Of a stretch of 64,000 bases of DNA, positions 50,527-57,522 are shown piece by piece. The DNA is from Tepidiphilus succinatimandens. GTDB taxonomy: Bacteria > Pseudomonadota > Gammaproteobacteria > Burkholderiales > Rhodocyclaceae. The translations under genes and the position numbers were made by a program. Positions within the stretch are counted from its first letter, which is position 1; each line of letters begins with the position of its first letter. The notes beneath the pieces are model-generated. The model was not told where the DNA came from and searched no databases. It saw only the letters and a program-made list of their open reading frames with translations. The stretch is taken from contig NZ_SBIK01000013.1 in the NCBI RefSeq assembly GCF_006503695.1, positions 1 through 64,000 on the forward strand. Reading direction: 5' to 3'.

Positions 50527-50978
50527 GCGGTCTGTGCCTGAGCGCGCTGGGAACGACGGTCTTCCTGCCCGTGGGCGTCTTCACCTTGAGCTGGCAGCAT
50601 TCGATCGAGAAGACGCCGTGGGAAGAGCGCTGGCGCATCGAGGAGGGGGTGCCGGCCCGGCTCGTTTTCGTCGAAGGGCGCATCCGCGGCTCGGGCGCCG
50701 GCATGGAGCCCCCGCCGCAGGCGAGGCTGGAGGACGGCGTGTGGGTCTATCACGCGGATCTGCGCCTTCCTGCCTTGCATCTGACGCACTCGCCCTTTGC
50801 GCCGGAATACCGCCTGTGCCTCGAAGAGGGATGTCATGCGCTCGATGCCTGGCTGCCGGCTTTGCCGGAGATCGGGGAAGTCGAGCTCTTTCCCTGCTCG
50901 CCGTCTTCGGCGGGCTCTCCTCCACGCGCCGCCGACAGCGCCGGCAGCATGGCGCGCAGCGTTTCGGCGAAGAGGTAG
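50523..50978 (+). CDS. DUF1850 protein associated with TAXI-TRAP transporter
   Basis: A 151-residue protein matching DUF1850, a family almost always encoded next to TAXI-TRAP transporters. Typical features are FTLSWQHSIEKTPWEERWRI near the N-terminus and LTHSPFAPEYRLCL. Its N-terminal hydrophobic stretch (LCLSALGTTVFLPVGVF) is short and may be an export or anchor segment. It starts inside the permease stop codon. Its last 48 codons overlap, tail to tail, the 3' end of rdgC on the other strand (145 nt), and that tail is low-complexity Ser/Ala/Arg, so the conserved domain probably ends before the overlap. Confidence 0.78.
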   Translation: MSGLCLSALGTTVFLPVGVFTLSWQHSIEKTPWEERWRIEEGVPARLVFVEGRIRGSGAGMEPPPQARLEDGVWVYHADLRLPALHLTHSPFAPEYRLCLEEGCHALDAWLPALPEIGEVELFPCSPSSAGSPPRAADSAGSMARSVSAKR

Positions 50979-51808
50979 AACCGCCCCTCGAAGCGCTCGC
51001 GGGCGTCGCGCGCTTCGCCCGCCGTCTCGTCCTCCGCGTCGGTGCGCGCGAGGCGTTTGAGCGCTCCATCGGCGGTGAGCGCGAAACTCAGCCGGTCGGC
51101 ATAGGCGAGCGCGAGCCGCGTCGGGCGCTTGCCGGCCGCCAGGTGGGCGCGGATCTCGGCGGCGACTTTTTCCTCCTGCAGGGGAAGCCGCGCGTAGCGC
51201 ACGAGCGCACGGCTGTCGTCCTGCGCTTCGAGCTGCACTTCGTCTTCGAGCGAGAAGGGGCCGGGTGCCTCGCCGGCGAGCAGCCAGTCGGCCATCGCCG
51301 AGGCGGGCGCGAGCCGGGTGCGCCAGGGCTTCAAGGGGAAACGTTCGGCGCTGGCGCGCAGGGTGTCGATCACCCGTTCGGCAAGGGCGAGGCTGCCGGC
51401 ATCGACGGCGAACCACCCTTCGCGCGGATCGATCCACACCGGCACGCGCCGGCGCCGGGTGAAGGCGCGCGGCAACCATTCGGCGCGGATGGCCTCGCGC
51501 AGGTCACGCAGTTCCTTGCGCGAGAGGGGATAGCCCCGCTCCTCGGCGATCGCCTCGGCGCGCTGTTCGGCCTCGGCCTTGACCACGCTCGCCGGCAGGA
51601 TACGCTCCTCGCGCACCCAATGCGCCAGCCAGTGCCCCCCTATGTCCGCTATGGCCTCGTCGTCGCCGAAGGGCGGCGCCCAGCCTTCGCTCGTCTCGTT
51701 CTGCGGCCCCACCGGCAGGAAGGGACTGCGGAGGAAGAGCTCGTTCCAGTAGGTGCGCCCTTCCGGACCATCCCAGCGGTAGAGGCGCAGGTTCTTGAAT
51801 TCGATCAT
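50834..51808 (-). CDS. rdgC: Recombination-associated protein RdgC
   Basis: A 324-residue ring-forming DNA-binding protein that modulates RecA. The N-terminus MIEFKNLRLYRW with FLPVGPQNETSEGWAPPFGD, and PLSRKELRDLREAIRAEWLP, are recognisable RdgC segments. The last 25-30 residues (acidic, Ser-rich) extend past the usual end and are encoded where DUF1850 runs on the other strand. The gene begins 4 nt inside the stop of the AtaL-like gene (ATGA overlap), so the two form an operon reading away from the proposed origin. Confidence 0.88.
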   Translation of the reverse strand: MIEFKNLRLYRWDGPEGRTYWNELFLRSPFLPVGPQNETSEGWAPPFGDDEAIADIGGHWLAHWVREERILPASVVKAEAEQRAEAIAEERGYPLSRKELRDLREAIRAEWLPRAFTRRRRVPVWIDPREGWFAVDAGSLALAERVIDTLRASAERFPLKPWRTRLAPASAMADWLLAGEAPGPFSLEDEVQLEAQDDSRALVRYARLPLQEEKVAAEIRAHLAAGKRPTRLALAYADRLSFALTADGALKRLARTDAEDETAGEARDARERFEGRFYLFAETLRAMLPALSAARGGEPAEDGEQGKSSTSPISGKAGSQASSA

Positions 51809-52263
51809 GCTTTTCCTCGTTTCTTTCGCGCGATCGCGACGATGCACGCCATGGTGTCGGCATCGGCCGCAGCATAGGCCTGGGCAAGCCACTCGGCCAC
51901 GGGCCGGCCGTCGGGCGCAAGCAGCGCTTCGTCCAGGGTGGTGTCATAGCGGAAATTCAGCCCGAGGCGTTCGCCTTCGATGATGAGCGAGATCTCCAGC
52001 GTTCCGCCGGGCCGGCCGTCCTGGGGTTCAACGACGAAGCGCAGACGTTTTCCCTCTTCCCACTCGACACGATCGCGGTAGCTGTCGTGGCCAAAGTGCA
52101 GCCGGCGCAGCACGTGCGCCGGGCCTCGCTCCAGGATGTCGCAGCCGGTCAGCCCCAGGACGAATTCCTGCGGATGCTCGATGCGCGTCGCCAGGCCCTG
52201 CCAGACCTCGATGGCATCGAGTGCTTCTTCCGGAGCGAAGAAAAGGCGGTGTTCGAAGTGCAC
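51805..52263 (-). CDS. AtaL-like (DUF1857) SRPBCC-fold protein
   Basis: A 152-residue protein related to the AtaL/DUF1857 group of START/SRPBCC-fold proteins: EHRLFFAPEEALDAIEVWQG at the N-terminus, then LTGCDILERGPAHVLRRLHF and LNFRYDTTLDEALL. Function is unknown; the fold binds small hydrophobic ligands in relatives. The GTG at 52263 with GAGAGG 8 nt upstream is chosen. The frame is open further upstream, but that part runs into the origin-like AT-rich segment and shows no family similarity. It is coupled to rdgC. Confidence 0.72.
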   Translation of the reverse strand: MHFEHRLFFAPEEALDAIEVWQGLATRIEHPQEFVLGLTGCDILERGPAHVLRRLHFGHDSYRDRVEWEEGKRLRFVVEPQDGRPGGTLEISLIIEGERLGLNFRYDTTLDEALLAPDGRPVAEWLAQAYAAADADTMACIVAIARKKRGKA

Positions 52264-52732
52264 GGCGAGGTCCTCTCGAAGGCTGCAGCGAAGTCTAGGG
52301 GGAAGGGACGGCGAGGGCAAGGGGCAAGGGACGGTGGGGCGAAGCCGCAGCGATGGGTAGTTGTACACAGATCTTTTATAAAAACTTTTAGTGTTTACTA
52401 TGCTCGAGGAGGATCTGTGGAAAACCAAAGAAACACGTTGATAACATTGAAGTTTCCTTGATGGTGATCCCGTGGGCGCATGGGCTTGCAAGCAGTGCGG
52501 CGTAGACGAATGCTTTCTCCGATGCGGAAAAAACGGCAAGTTTTCCCCAAACTTTCCCACGCTTTCCCTCGTCCTTGTTCACTGTGGCGGGTTTGCCACA
52601 GCAAGAAACCATAAAAAATTTACGGTCTTTAAAAAGACCTTTCTGTATGAATGGTCATTTGCGGCGACATGGGTTGGTAAACAATTTGAAGTAGTAAACA
52701 AAAAACCATGTAAACAACGTTCATCCCAAATC

Positions 52733-52741
52733 TGTGGATAA
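52733..52741 (-). promoter_or_regulatory. Perfect DnaA box (TTATCCACA)
   Basis: TGTGGATAA on the plus strand, i.e. the consensus R-type box on the minus strand, directly next to the AT-rich tract 52675-52715. Confidence 0.8.
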
Positions 52742-52955
52742 CTTTGTAGCTTCCGCAGGATTTGAGCGTTTCCCCGTCGGGAAAACTTCGGGAAAAACCT
52801 GGGAGCGGCGGTGGAGGAATTGGGGATGGAATCCAGTGCCGGGTAAATATTCTCATTGATCCACAAACGATTACCGGAGAATCCCTGTGTTCATGCACGG
52901 TCTGGAACCGTTTGGAAGGGAACAGGGAAAGCGCGGACAGGGATGGGGGTAGGCT

Positions 52956-52964
52956 TGTGGATAA
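52956..52964 (-). promoter_or_regulatory. Perfect DnaA box (TTATCCACA)
   Basis: A second consensus box in the same orientation, at the right edge of the origin-like segment and about 95 nt before the B12 operon promoter. Confidence 0.8.
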
Positions 52965-53057
52965 TTCTGTGAAAAGGGCGCAGCGTGATGAATCCGTTCA
53001 AGGACTTGCCCGCGTTTCTTCACGATCGACTGGAAGAGGGGAGAAGAAGGGATGGCG

Positions 53058-53087
53058 TTGACATCGCGCGCCGCGGCGGTGTATCTT
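53058..53087 (+). promoter_or_regulatory. Sigma-70 promoter of the B12 operon
   Basis: A perfect -35 TTGACA (53058-53063), an 18-nt spacer and TATCTT (53082-53087, 4/6 to the -10 consensus). The start of transcription would be near 53094, just before the cobalamin aptamer. Confidence 0.68.
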
Positions 53088-53094
53088 GCCCTTG

Positions 53095-53292
53095 CTTCGG
53101 GTGCTCGCTCCGATGTCTTGGGAGCGGGTGAAACGGGAAGCCGGTGAAGCGGGCATCGCCCCGCCATTCCGACGCAGCCCCCGCTGCTGTGAGCCTGACG
53201 GGAAGCGCATCGGCCACTGTGCCTTCGAGGGCATGGGAAGGCGCGCGGACCGGATGACGGCGAGCCAGAAGACCGGCCCGGAGTGCGTAGTT
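53095..53292 (+). ncRNA. Cobalamin riboswitch
   Basis: The conserved aptamer core is readable: GGGAAGCCGGTG (53135-53146), CCCGCTGCTGTGA (53180-53192; canonical CCCGCaaCTGTGA), GCCACTGT (53213-53220), GGGAAGGCG (53235-53243) and GAGCCAGAAGACCGGCC (53262-53278). Order and spacing fit the B12-element. It lies between a promoter and an intrinsic terminator, upstream of the corrin genes, so adenosylcobalamin should shut the operon off by early termination. Confidence 0.92.
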
Positions 53293-53299
53293 GGTGCGA

Positions 53300-53344
53300 G
53301 CCCCGGGGTGTGGGTTTGGCTGACGGTCCGGGGCGGTTTTTTTT
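53300..53344 (+). terminator. Intrinsic terminator of the cobalamin riboswitch
   Basis: GCCCCGG (53300-53306) pairs with CCGGGGC (53328-53334), followed by GG and eight T residues (53337-53344). It lies 8 nt after the aptamer and 76 nt before the first gene, the layout of a transcription-attenuating riboswitch. Confidence 0.85.
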
Positions 53345-53419
53345 CCTCTTCCCCTCTCCCGTAGGCCCTTTCTCCTCGTGCGGCTCGTCTTGGCGAAACG
53401 TTCGCAAAGGAGACGGGTC

Positions 53420-54100
53420 ATGCATATCGAACCAGGCGTCGTCACGGGCGCCAAACTGTTGCTGGGTCATGCCACCGCGGCCGCGAGCCTGGGGGCGGCG
53501 TTCTTGCTCTCGGCCAAGGTGGTGAAAAAGGACGGCTTGCCGGCGCTCGCGCTGCGCGCGTTCGTGGCGTCCTTGCTCGTGTTCTGTTTCTTCGAGGTTC
53601 TGCCCCACCAGCCGGTGGGCGTGTCCGAGGTCCACCTCATCCTGGGTTCCACCCTACTGCTGCTCTTCGGCCCCGCGGCGGCGGCTCTGGGTCTGGCGGC
53701 AGGCTTGCTCATGCAAGGGCTCTTCTTCGCCCCGGCCGATCTGCCGCAGTTCGGCATGAACGTGACCACGCTCCTCGTGCCGCTCTTTGCCACGGCGCTC
53801 CTGGCGCGGCGCATCGTGCCGCCGCATACTCCTTACGTCGATCTGCGCTATCGCGATGTGCTGCGCCTGTCGCTTGCCTATCAGGGGGGCGTGGTGTCGT
53901 GGGTGGCGTTCTGGGCGCTCTACGGCCAGGGGATCGGCGCGGAGAATCTCGCCCAGGTGGCTTCATTCGGCGCGGCCTACCTCGCGGTGGTGCTCGTCGA
54001 GCCGCTCATCGACCTGGCGGTGCTCGCGGCGGCCAAGGCTTGGCATGGCGGCGGGGAATCCCTGTTGCTGCAGCGGCGCCTCTTCGCAGGTCGGGTCTGA
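53420..54100 (+). CDS. CbiM-like cobalt transport / energy-coupling factor permease
   Basis: A 226-residue membrane protein with about six hydrophobic segments, related to CbiM, the S-like component of cobalt ECF transporters. It starts MHIEPGVVTGAKLLLGHATA; the conserved N-terminal His (residue 2) that binds cobalt in CbiM is present. Other typical stretches are HLILGSTLLLLFGPAAAALG and LPQFGMNVTTLLVPL. It is the first gene after the riboswitch, which supports cobalt uptake. No CbiN, CbiQ or CbiO genes follow, so energy-coupling subunits must be elsewhere or not used. AAAGGAG precedes the ATG by 8 nt. Confidence 0.82.
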   Translation: MHIEPGVVTGAKLLLGHATAAASLGAAFLLSAKVVKKDGLPALALRAFVASLLVFCFFEVLPHQPVGVSEVHLILGSTLLLLFGPAAAALGLAAGLLMQGLFFAPADLPQFGMNVTTLLVPLFATALLARRIVPPHTPYVDLRYRDVLRLSLAYQGGVVSWVAFWALYGQGIGAENLAQVASFGAAYLAVVLVEPLIDLAVLAAAKAWHGGGESLLLQRRLFAGRV

Positions 54101-54894
54101 TGCCAGGAACGGTGTGGTTCGTCGGGGCTGGCCCCGGCGATCCGGAGCTCCTCACCGTCAAGGGCAAGGGGCTGCTCGAGCGTGCCGGGGCGGTGCTCTT
54201 CGCCGGGTCGCTGGTGGATGCGGCGGTGACGCGCCATGCGCCGCGCGGCTGCCTCATCCGCGATTCCAAGGACATGACGCTCGAAGAGATGACCGAGTGG
54301 CTGGTGGACGCGGCGAAGGCGCACGAGACGGTGGTGCGCCTGCAGACGGGCGACCCTACCCTCTACGGGGCGCTCATCGAGCTCACCCGGCCGCTCACGG
54401 CGGCGGGCGTTCCTTGGAAAGTGGTGCCGGGGGTGTCGTCGGCGATGGCGGCGATGGCGGCCGCGGGCGAGTCGATGACTCTGCCCGAGGTGACGCAGAC
54501 GGTGATCCTCACCCGGGTGGCCGGGCGCACACCCATGCCGCCGGGCGAGGAGCTGGAGGCGCTGGCGGCGCACCGCAGCACGATCTGCCTCTTTCTCTCG
54601 ATCACGCGCCTTGCCGAAGTCGAGCGCGGGCTGCGCGCGGCCGGCTGGCCGGAAGAGTCGCCGGTGCTGGTGGTGCACAAGGCAAGCTGGCCGGGCGAAG
54701 AGCGCATCGTGCGCACCACGCTCGGCGAATTGCGCCGGGCGTGCCGCGAGGCGGGGATCGTGAGCCAGGCGATGATCGTGGTCGGCCCCACCCTGGGGGC
54801 GGCGTCGTGGCCGAAACTGGCGCGCAGCAAGCTCTACGATCCCTCTTTTACCCATCGCTGGCGGCGGGCGAAGACGAAGGAAAGCGACACATGA
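54100..54894 (+). CDS. cobM: Precorrin-4/cobalt-precorrin-4 C11-methyltransferase
   Basis: A 264-residue SAM-dependent tetrapyrrole methylase. It starts GTVWFVGAGPGDPELLTVKG, the GxGxGxxxxLT family motif. RLQTGDPTLYGALIE and TQTVILTRVAGRTPMP distinguish CobM/CbiF from other methylases. It methylates C11. In this operon, which has CbiD and CbiG, the substrate is most likely the cobalt form (CbiF activity). The ATG overlaps the preceding TGA by one base. Confidence 0.93.
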   Translation: MPGTVWFVGAGPGDPELLTVKGKGLLERAGAVLFAGSLVDAAVTRHAPRGCLIRDSKDMTLEEMTEWLVDAAKAHETVVRLQTGDPTLYGALIELTRPLTAAGVPWKVVPGVSSAMAAMAAAGESMTLPEVTQTVILTRVAGRTPMPPGEELEALAAHRSTICLFLSITRLAEVERGLRAAGWPEESPVLVVHKASWPGEERIVRTTLGELRRACREAGIVSQAMIVVGPTLGAASWPKLARSKLYDPSFTHRWRRAKTKESDT

Positions 54895-55721
54895 ACGAAC
54901 GGACGGTGCTGGTGGTGGCGCACGGCTCGCGCGAGACGTCGGGCAACGCCGAGACCGCGGAATTCGTGGCGCGCTGGCGGCAGATGCGGCCGCAGTGGCG
55001 CATCGAGCTGTGCTTCATCGAGCATGCCGAAATCCTGCTCGACGAAGGGCTCGATCGGGCGGCAGAAGGCGCGCGCGAGGTGGTGGTGCTGCCGCTCATC
55101 CTCAACGCGGCCGGGCACGTGAAGATGGAGCTTCCCGAGGCGATCGAGCGGGCGCGGGCGCGCCACCCGCAGGTGCGCTTCGTGGCGCGCCGGCATCTGG
55201 GCATGGGAGCGGAGCTTTTTTCGCTCATCCAGCAGCGGCTGCAGGAGGCGCTGGGGGAACTGGACGTGCCCGATCCGGCCACCACCGGCGTGATTTTGCT
55301 CGGACGCGGTTCGTCGGATCCGGGAGGGAACGCCGAGCTCGCAAAAATGGCGCGCTGGGTGTTCGAGGCCAATGACCACGAGCTGGTCGATCTGGCGTTT
55401 ACCGGTATCACTTGGCCGCGGCTGGAGACGGTGGTGGCGCGGCAAGTGAGGCTCGGCATGATGCAGATCGCGATCGTTCCCGTCTATCTCTTCACCGGGG
55501 TGCTGATCGAGCGCATCGGGGCGCAGGTGGAGCGCCTGCGGCGGCAGTATCCCCGGGTGGCGTTCGCGCTGGCGCGCCATTTCGGCTTCGACGAGCGCCT
55601 CGTCGCCTTGCTGGAAGCACGGGTGGGGGAGGAAGGACGAGAGGGGATGCTCGAGTGCGACGGCTGCAAATACCGCGCCGCCGCGGCCCACGAGCATGCT
55701 CACGCGCATCATCACGGATGA
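54891..55721 (+). CDS. cbiX: Sirohydrochlorin cobaltochelatase CbiX (long form)
   Basis: A 276-residue class II chelatase inserting Co2+ into sirohydrochlorin. It has two tandem CbiX domains: the first begins TVLVVAHGSRETSGNAETAE with the metal-binding His, and the second begins near residue 130 with GVILLGRGSSDPGGNAELAK. PLILNAAGHVKMELP carries the second active-site His. The C-terminus is CDGCKYRAAAAHEHAHAHHH, a Cys-His-rich metal-binding tail. Its presence marks the early-cobalt (anaerobic) pathway. It overlaps cobM by 4 nt. Confidence 0.93.
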   Translation: MNERTVLVVAHGSRETSGNAETAEFVARWRQMRPQWRIELCFIEHAEILLDEGLDRAAEGAREVVVLPLILNAAGHVKMELPEAIERARARHPQVRFVARRHLGMGAELFSLIQQRLQEALGELDVPDPATTGVILLGRGSSDPGGNAELAKMARWVFEANDHELVDLAFTGITWPRLETVVARQVRLGMMQIAIVPVYLFTGVLIERIGAQVERLRRQYPRVAFALARHFGFDERLVALLEARVGEEGREGMLECDGCKYRAAAAHEHAHAHHHG

Positions 55722-55732
55722 GGAAAAGAAGC

Positions 55733-56392
55733 ATGACAGCGATCACGGAGCAGCTCACGGCCTTGGGGCGCGCCATCGAGCACGATTCTTTCGCCCTCAT
55801 CGACGCCGAAGTGGGCGATGCGCATTCCTATTCGGCGTCGCAGTGGCCGGTGGTGCGGCGCATGATCCACGCGAGCGCCGATTTCGAGTTCAACGGACTG
55901 ACGTTCTTTCACCCCGGGGCGATCGAGGCGGGCATCGCGGCGATCCGGCGCGGCGCGCCGGTGGTGGCCGACGTGGAGATGATCTGCGTGGGGCTGTCGC
56001 GGCCGCGCTTGGCGCACTTCGGCATGAAGGCGCATCAGTTCATTTCCGACGAGGACGTGATCGCGGCGGCGAAGGCGAATGGCGGAACCCGGGCGATCGA
56101 GGCGATGCGCAAGGCGCACCGTCTGGGCTTGCTCGAAGGGTCGATCGTGGCCGTCGGCAATGCCCCGACCGCGCTGATCGAGGTGGTTCGACTCATCGAG
56201 GAAGAGGGCGTGCGGCCGGCACTGGTACTGGGTATGCCGGTGGGGTTCGTCTCGGCCGCCGAATCCAAGGAGCGGCTCATGGCGCAGCAGGAAGTGCCGT
56301 GGATCGCCATTCGCGGGCGCAAGGGGGGATCCACCCTCGCCGTGGCGGCGCTGCACGCCTTGCTCGCGCTCGCCGAAGAGGGTAAGGAGTGA
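55733..56392 (+). CDS. cbiC: Precorrin-8X methylmutase
   Basis: A 219-residue CbiC/CobH enzyme moving a methyl group from C11 to C12 to give (cobalt-)precorrin-8 to cobyrinate. Motifs are RMIHASADFEFNGLTFF (with the active-site His), VVADVEMICVGLSR and VGNAPTALIEVVRLIEE. Length is standard. It lies 11 nt after cbiX and its stop overlaps the GTG of cbiD. Confidence 0.95.
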   Translation: MTAITEQLTALGRAIEHDSFALIDAEVGDAHSYSASQWPVVRRMIHASADFEFNGLTFFHPGAIEAGIAAIRRGAPVVADVEMICVGLSRPRLAHFGMKAHQFISDEDVIAAAKANGGTRAIEAMRKAHRLGLLEGSIVAVGNAPTALIEVVRLIEEEGVRPALVLGMPVGFVSAAESKERLMAQQEVPWIAIRGRKGGSTLAVAALHALLALAEEGKE

Positions 56393-57522
56393 GCGAGGAG
56401 AAGATCCGCAAGAGCGTGCCGAAGAAGCGCGGCAACCGCACCGGCTTTACCACCGGGGCGTGTGCGGCGGCGGCGGCGAAGGCGGCGACCATGGCGCTCG
56501 TCACGGGCGAGCCGCCCAGCGAGATCGAGTGCCGCCTGCCCAACGGGCAGATCGTGCGCTTTCCCGTGCATGAGGCCCGGTTCCTCGATGCCGATGCGTG
56601 CCGCGCGGTGGTGGTGAAGGACGCGGGCGACGATCCCGACGCCACCCACGGCGCGCACCTGACGGTCGAGGTGCGGCGCCTGCCCGGGCGCGCCGGCGTG
56701 ATCGAACTGCGGGGCGGGGAAGGCGTGGGCGTGGTGACCAAGCCGGGGCTGGGGCTGGAAGTGGGTGGGCCGGCGATCAATCCGGTGCCGCGGCGCAATA
56801 TTACCGAGAACGTGCAGGCGGCGGCGGGCGAGCTCTTGCGCACCGACGGGCTGGAGGTGAGGGTGTCGGTGCCCGGAGGCGAGGAGATGGCAAAGAAGAC
56901 GCTCAACGCCCGCCTGGGGATCCTGGGCGGCATCTCCATTCTCGGCACCACCGGCATCGTTCGTCCCTATTCGACGGCGGCGTTTCGCGCGAGCGTGGTG
57001 CAGGCCGTGGACGTGGCAGTGGCGCAGGGTTGCGAGGCCGTGGTCTTCACCACCGGCGGGCGCACCGAGAAATTCGCCATGCGCCAGTTGCCGCATCTGC
57101 CCGAAGCGGCTTTCGTGCAGATGGGCGACTTCGTCAAGGCGGCCTTTCGCGCGGCGATCGCGCGGCGCGTGCGCCACATCTACGTGGGGGCGATGATCGG
57201 CAAGCTCACCAAGATGTGTCAGGGTCTGGCGGTGACGCACGCATGGAAGGCCGAGGTCGACCGCGATCTGCTCGCCGAGGCCGCGCGCGAGGTGGGCGCG
57301 CCCGAGGCGGTGGTGGAAGAGATCCGCGCTGCCGAGACGGCGCGTTTTGGCGCCGAACGGCTGGCCGAGCTGGGTCTGGCGGTGCCATTTCACCGCGCCG
57401 TGGCCCAGCGCGCCATCCGCCGTCTGAAGGCGGATCATCCGGGCGAATACCGCCTCACGGTGCTGGTGTGCGATTTCGAAGGGCAGGCGATCTGCCGGGT
57501 GGAAGAAGATGAATGTCCCTGA
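56389..57522 (+). CDS. cbiD: Cobalt-precorrin-5B (C1)-methyltransferase CbiD
   Basis: A 377-residue enzyme found in the anaerobic corrin pathway, methylating C1. The N-terminus RTGFTTGACAAAAAKAATMA is the family signature. INPVPRRNITENVQ and LGGISILGTTGIVRPYS are other hallmarks. The GTG start overlaps the cbiC stop. Aerobic producers use CobF instead, so CbiD supports the oxygen-independent route. Confidence 0.96.
   Translation: MSEEKIRKSVPKKRGNRTGFTTGACAAAAAKAATMALVTGEPPSEIECRLPNGQIVRFPVHEARFLDADACRAVVVKDAGDDPDATHGAHLTVEVRRLPGRAGVIELRGGEGVGVVTKPGLGLEVGGPAINPVPRRNITENVQAAAGELLRTDGLEVRVSVPGGEEMAKKTLNARLGILGGISILGTTGIVRPYSTAAFRASVVQAVDVAVAQGCEAVVFTTGGRTEKFAMRQLPHLPEAAFVQMGDFVKAAFRAAIARRVRHIYVGAMIGKLTKMCQGLAVTHAWKAEVDRDLLAEAAREVGAPEAVVEEIRAAETARFGAERLAELGLAVPFHRAVAQRAIRRLKADHPGEYRLTVLVCDFEGQAICRVEEDECP

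Larger units (their letters stand above)
52350..52970. other. oriC: Probable chromosomal replication origin (oriC)
   Basis: About 620 nt with no supported gene, clearly AT-richer than the rest of the window. Perfect DnaA boxes TGTGGATAA lie at 52733-52741 and 52956-52964. One-mismatch boxes are TTGTACACA (52361-52369), TGTGGAAAA (52416-52424) and TGATCCACA (52857-52865). AT-rich unwinding-type tracts lie at 52605-52660 and 52675-52715. TTTCCC-type repeats at about 52540-52570 face GGGAAAA repeats at about 52779-52797. An inverted repeat, GGTCTTT-AA-AAAGACC, is at 52624-52639. It is the only segment of this kind in the window; the region before dnaA has a single box. Confidence 0.72.

Noticed and set aside
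52989-53132. A 47-codon open frame (MNPFKDLPAFLHD...) between the origin-like segment and the riboswitch
   Set aside because: It runs through the TTGACA/TATCTT promoter and into the aptamer, has no ribosome-binding motif of note and no recognisable similarity.
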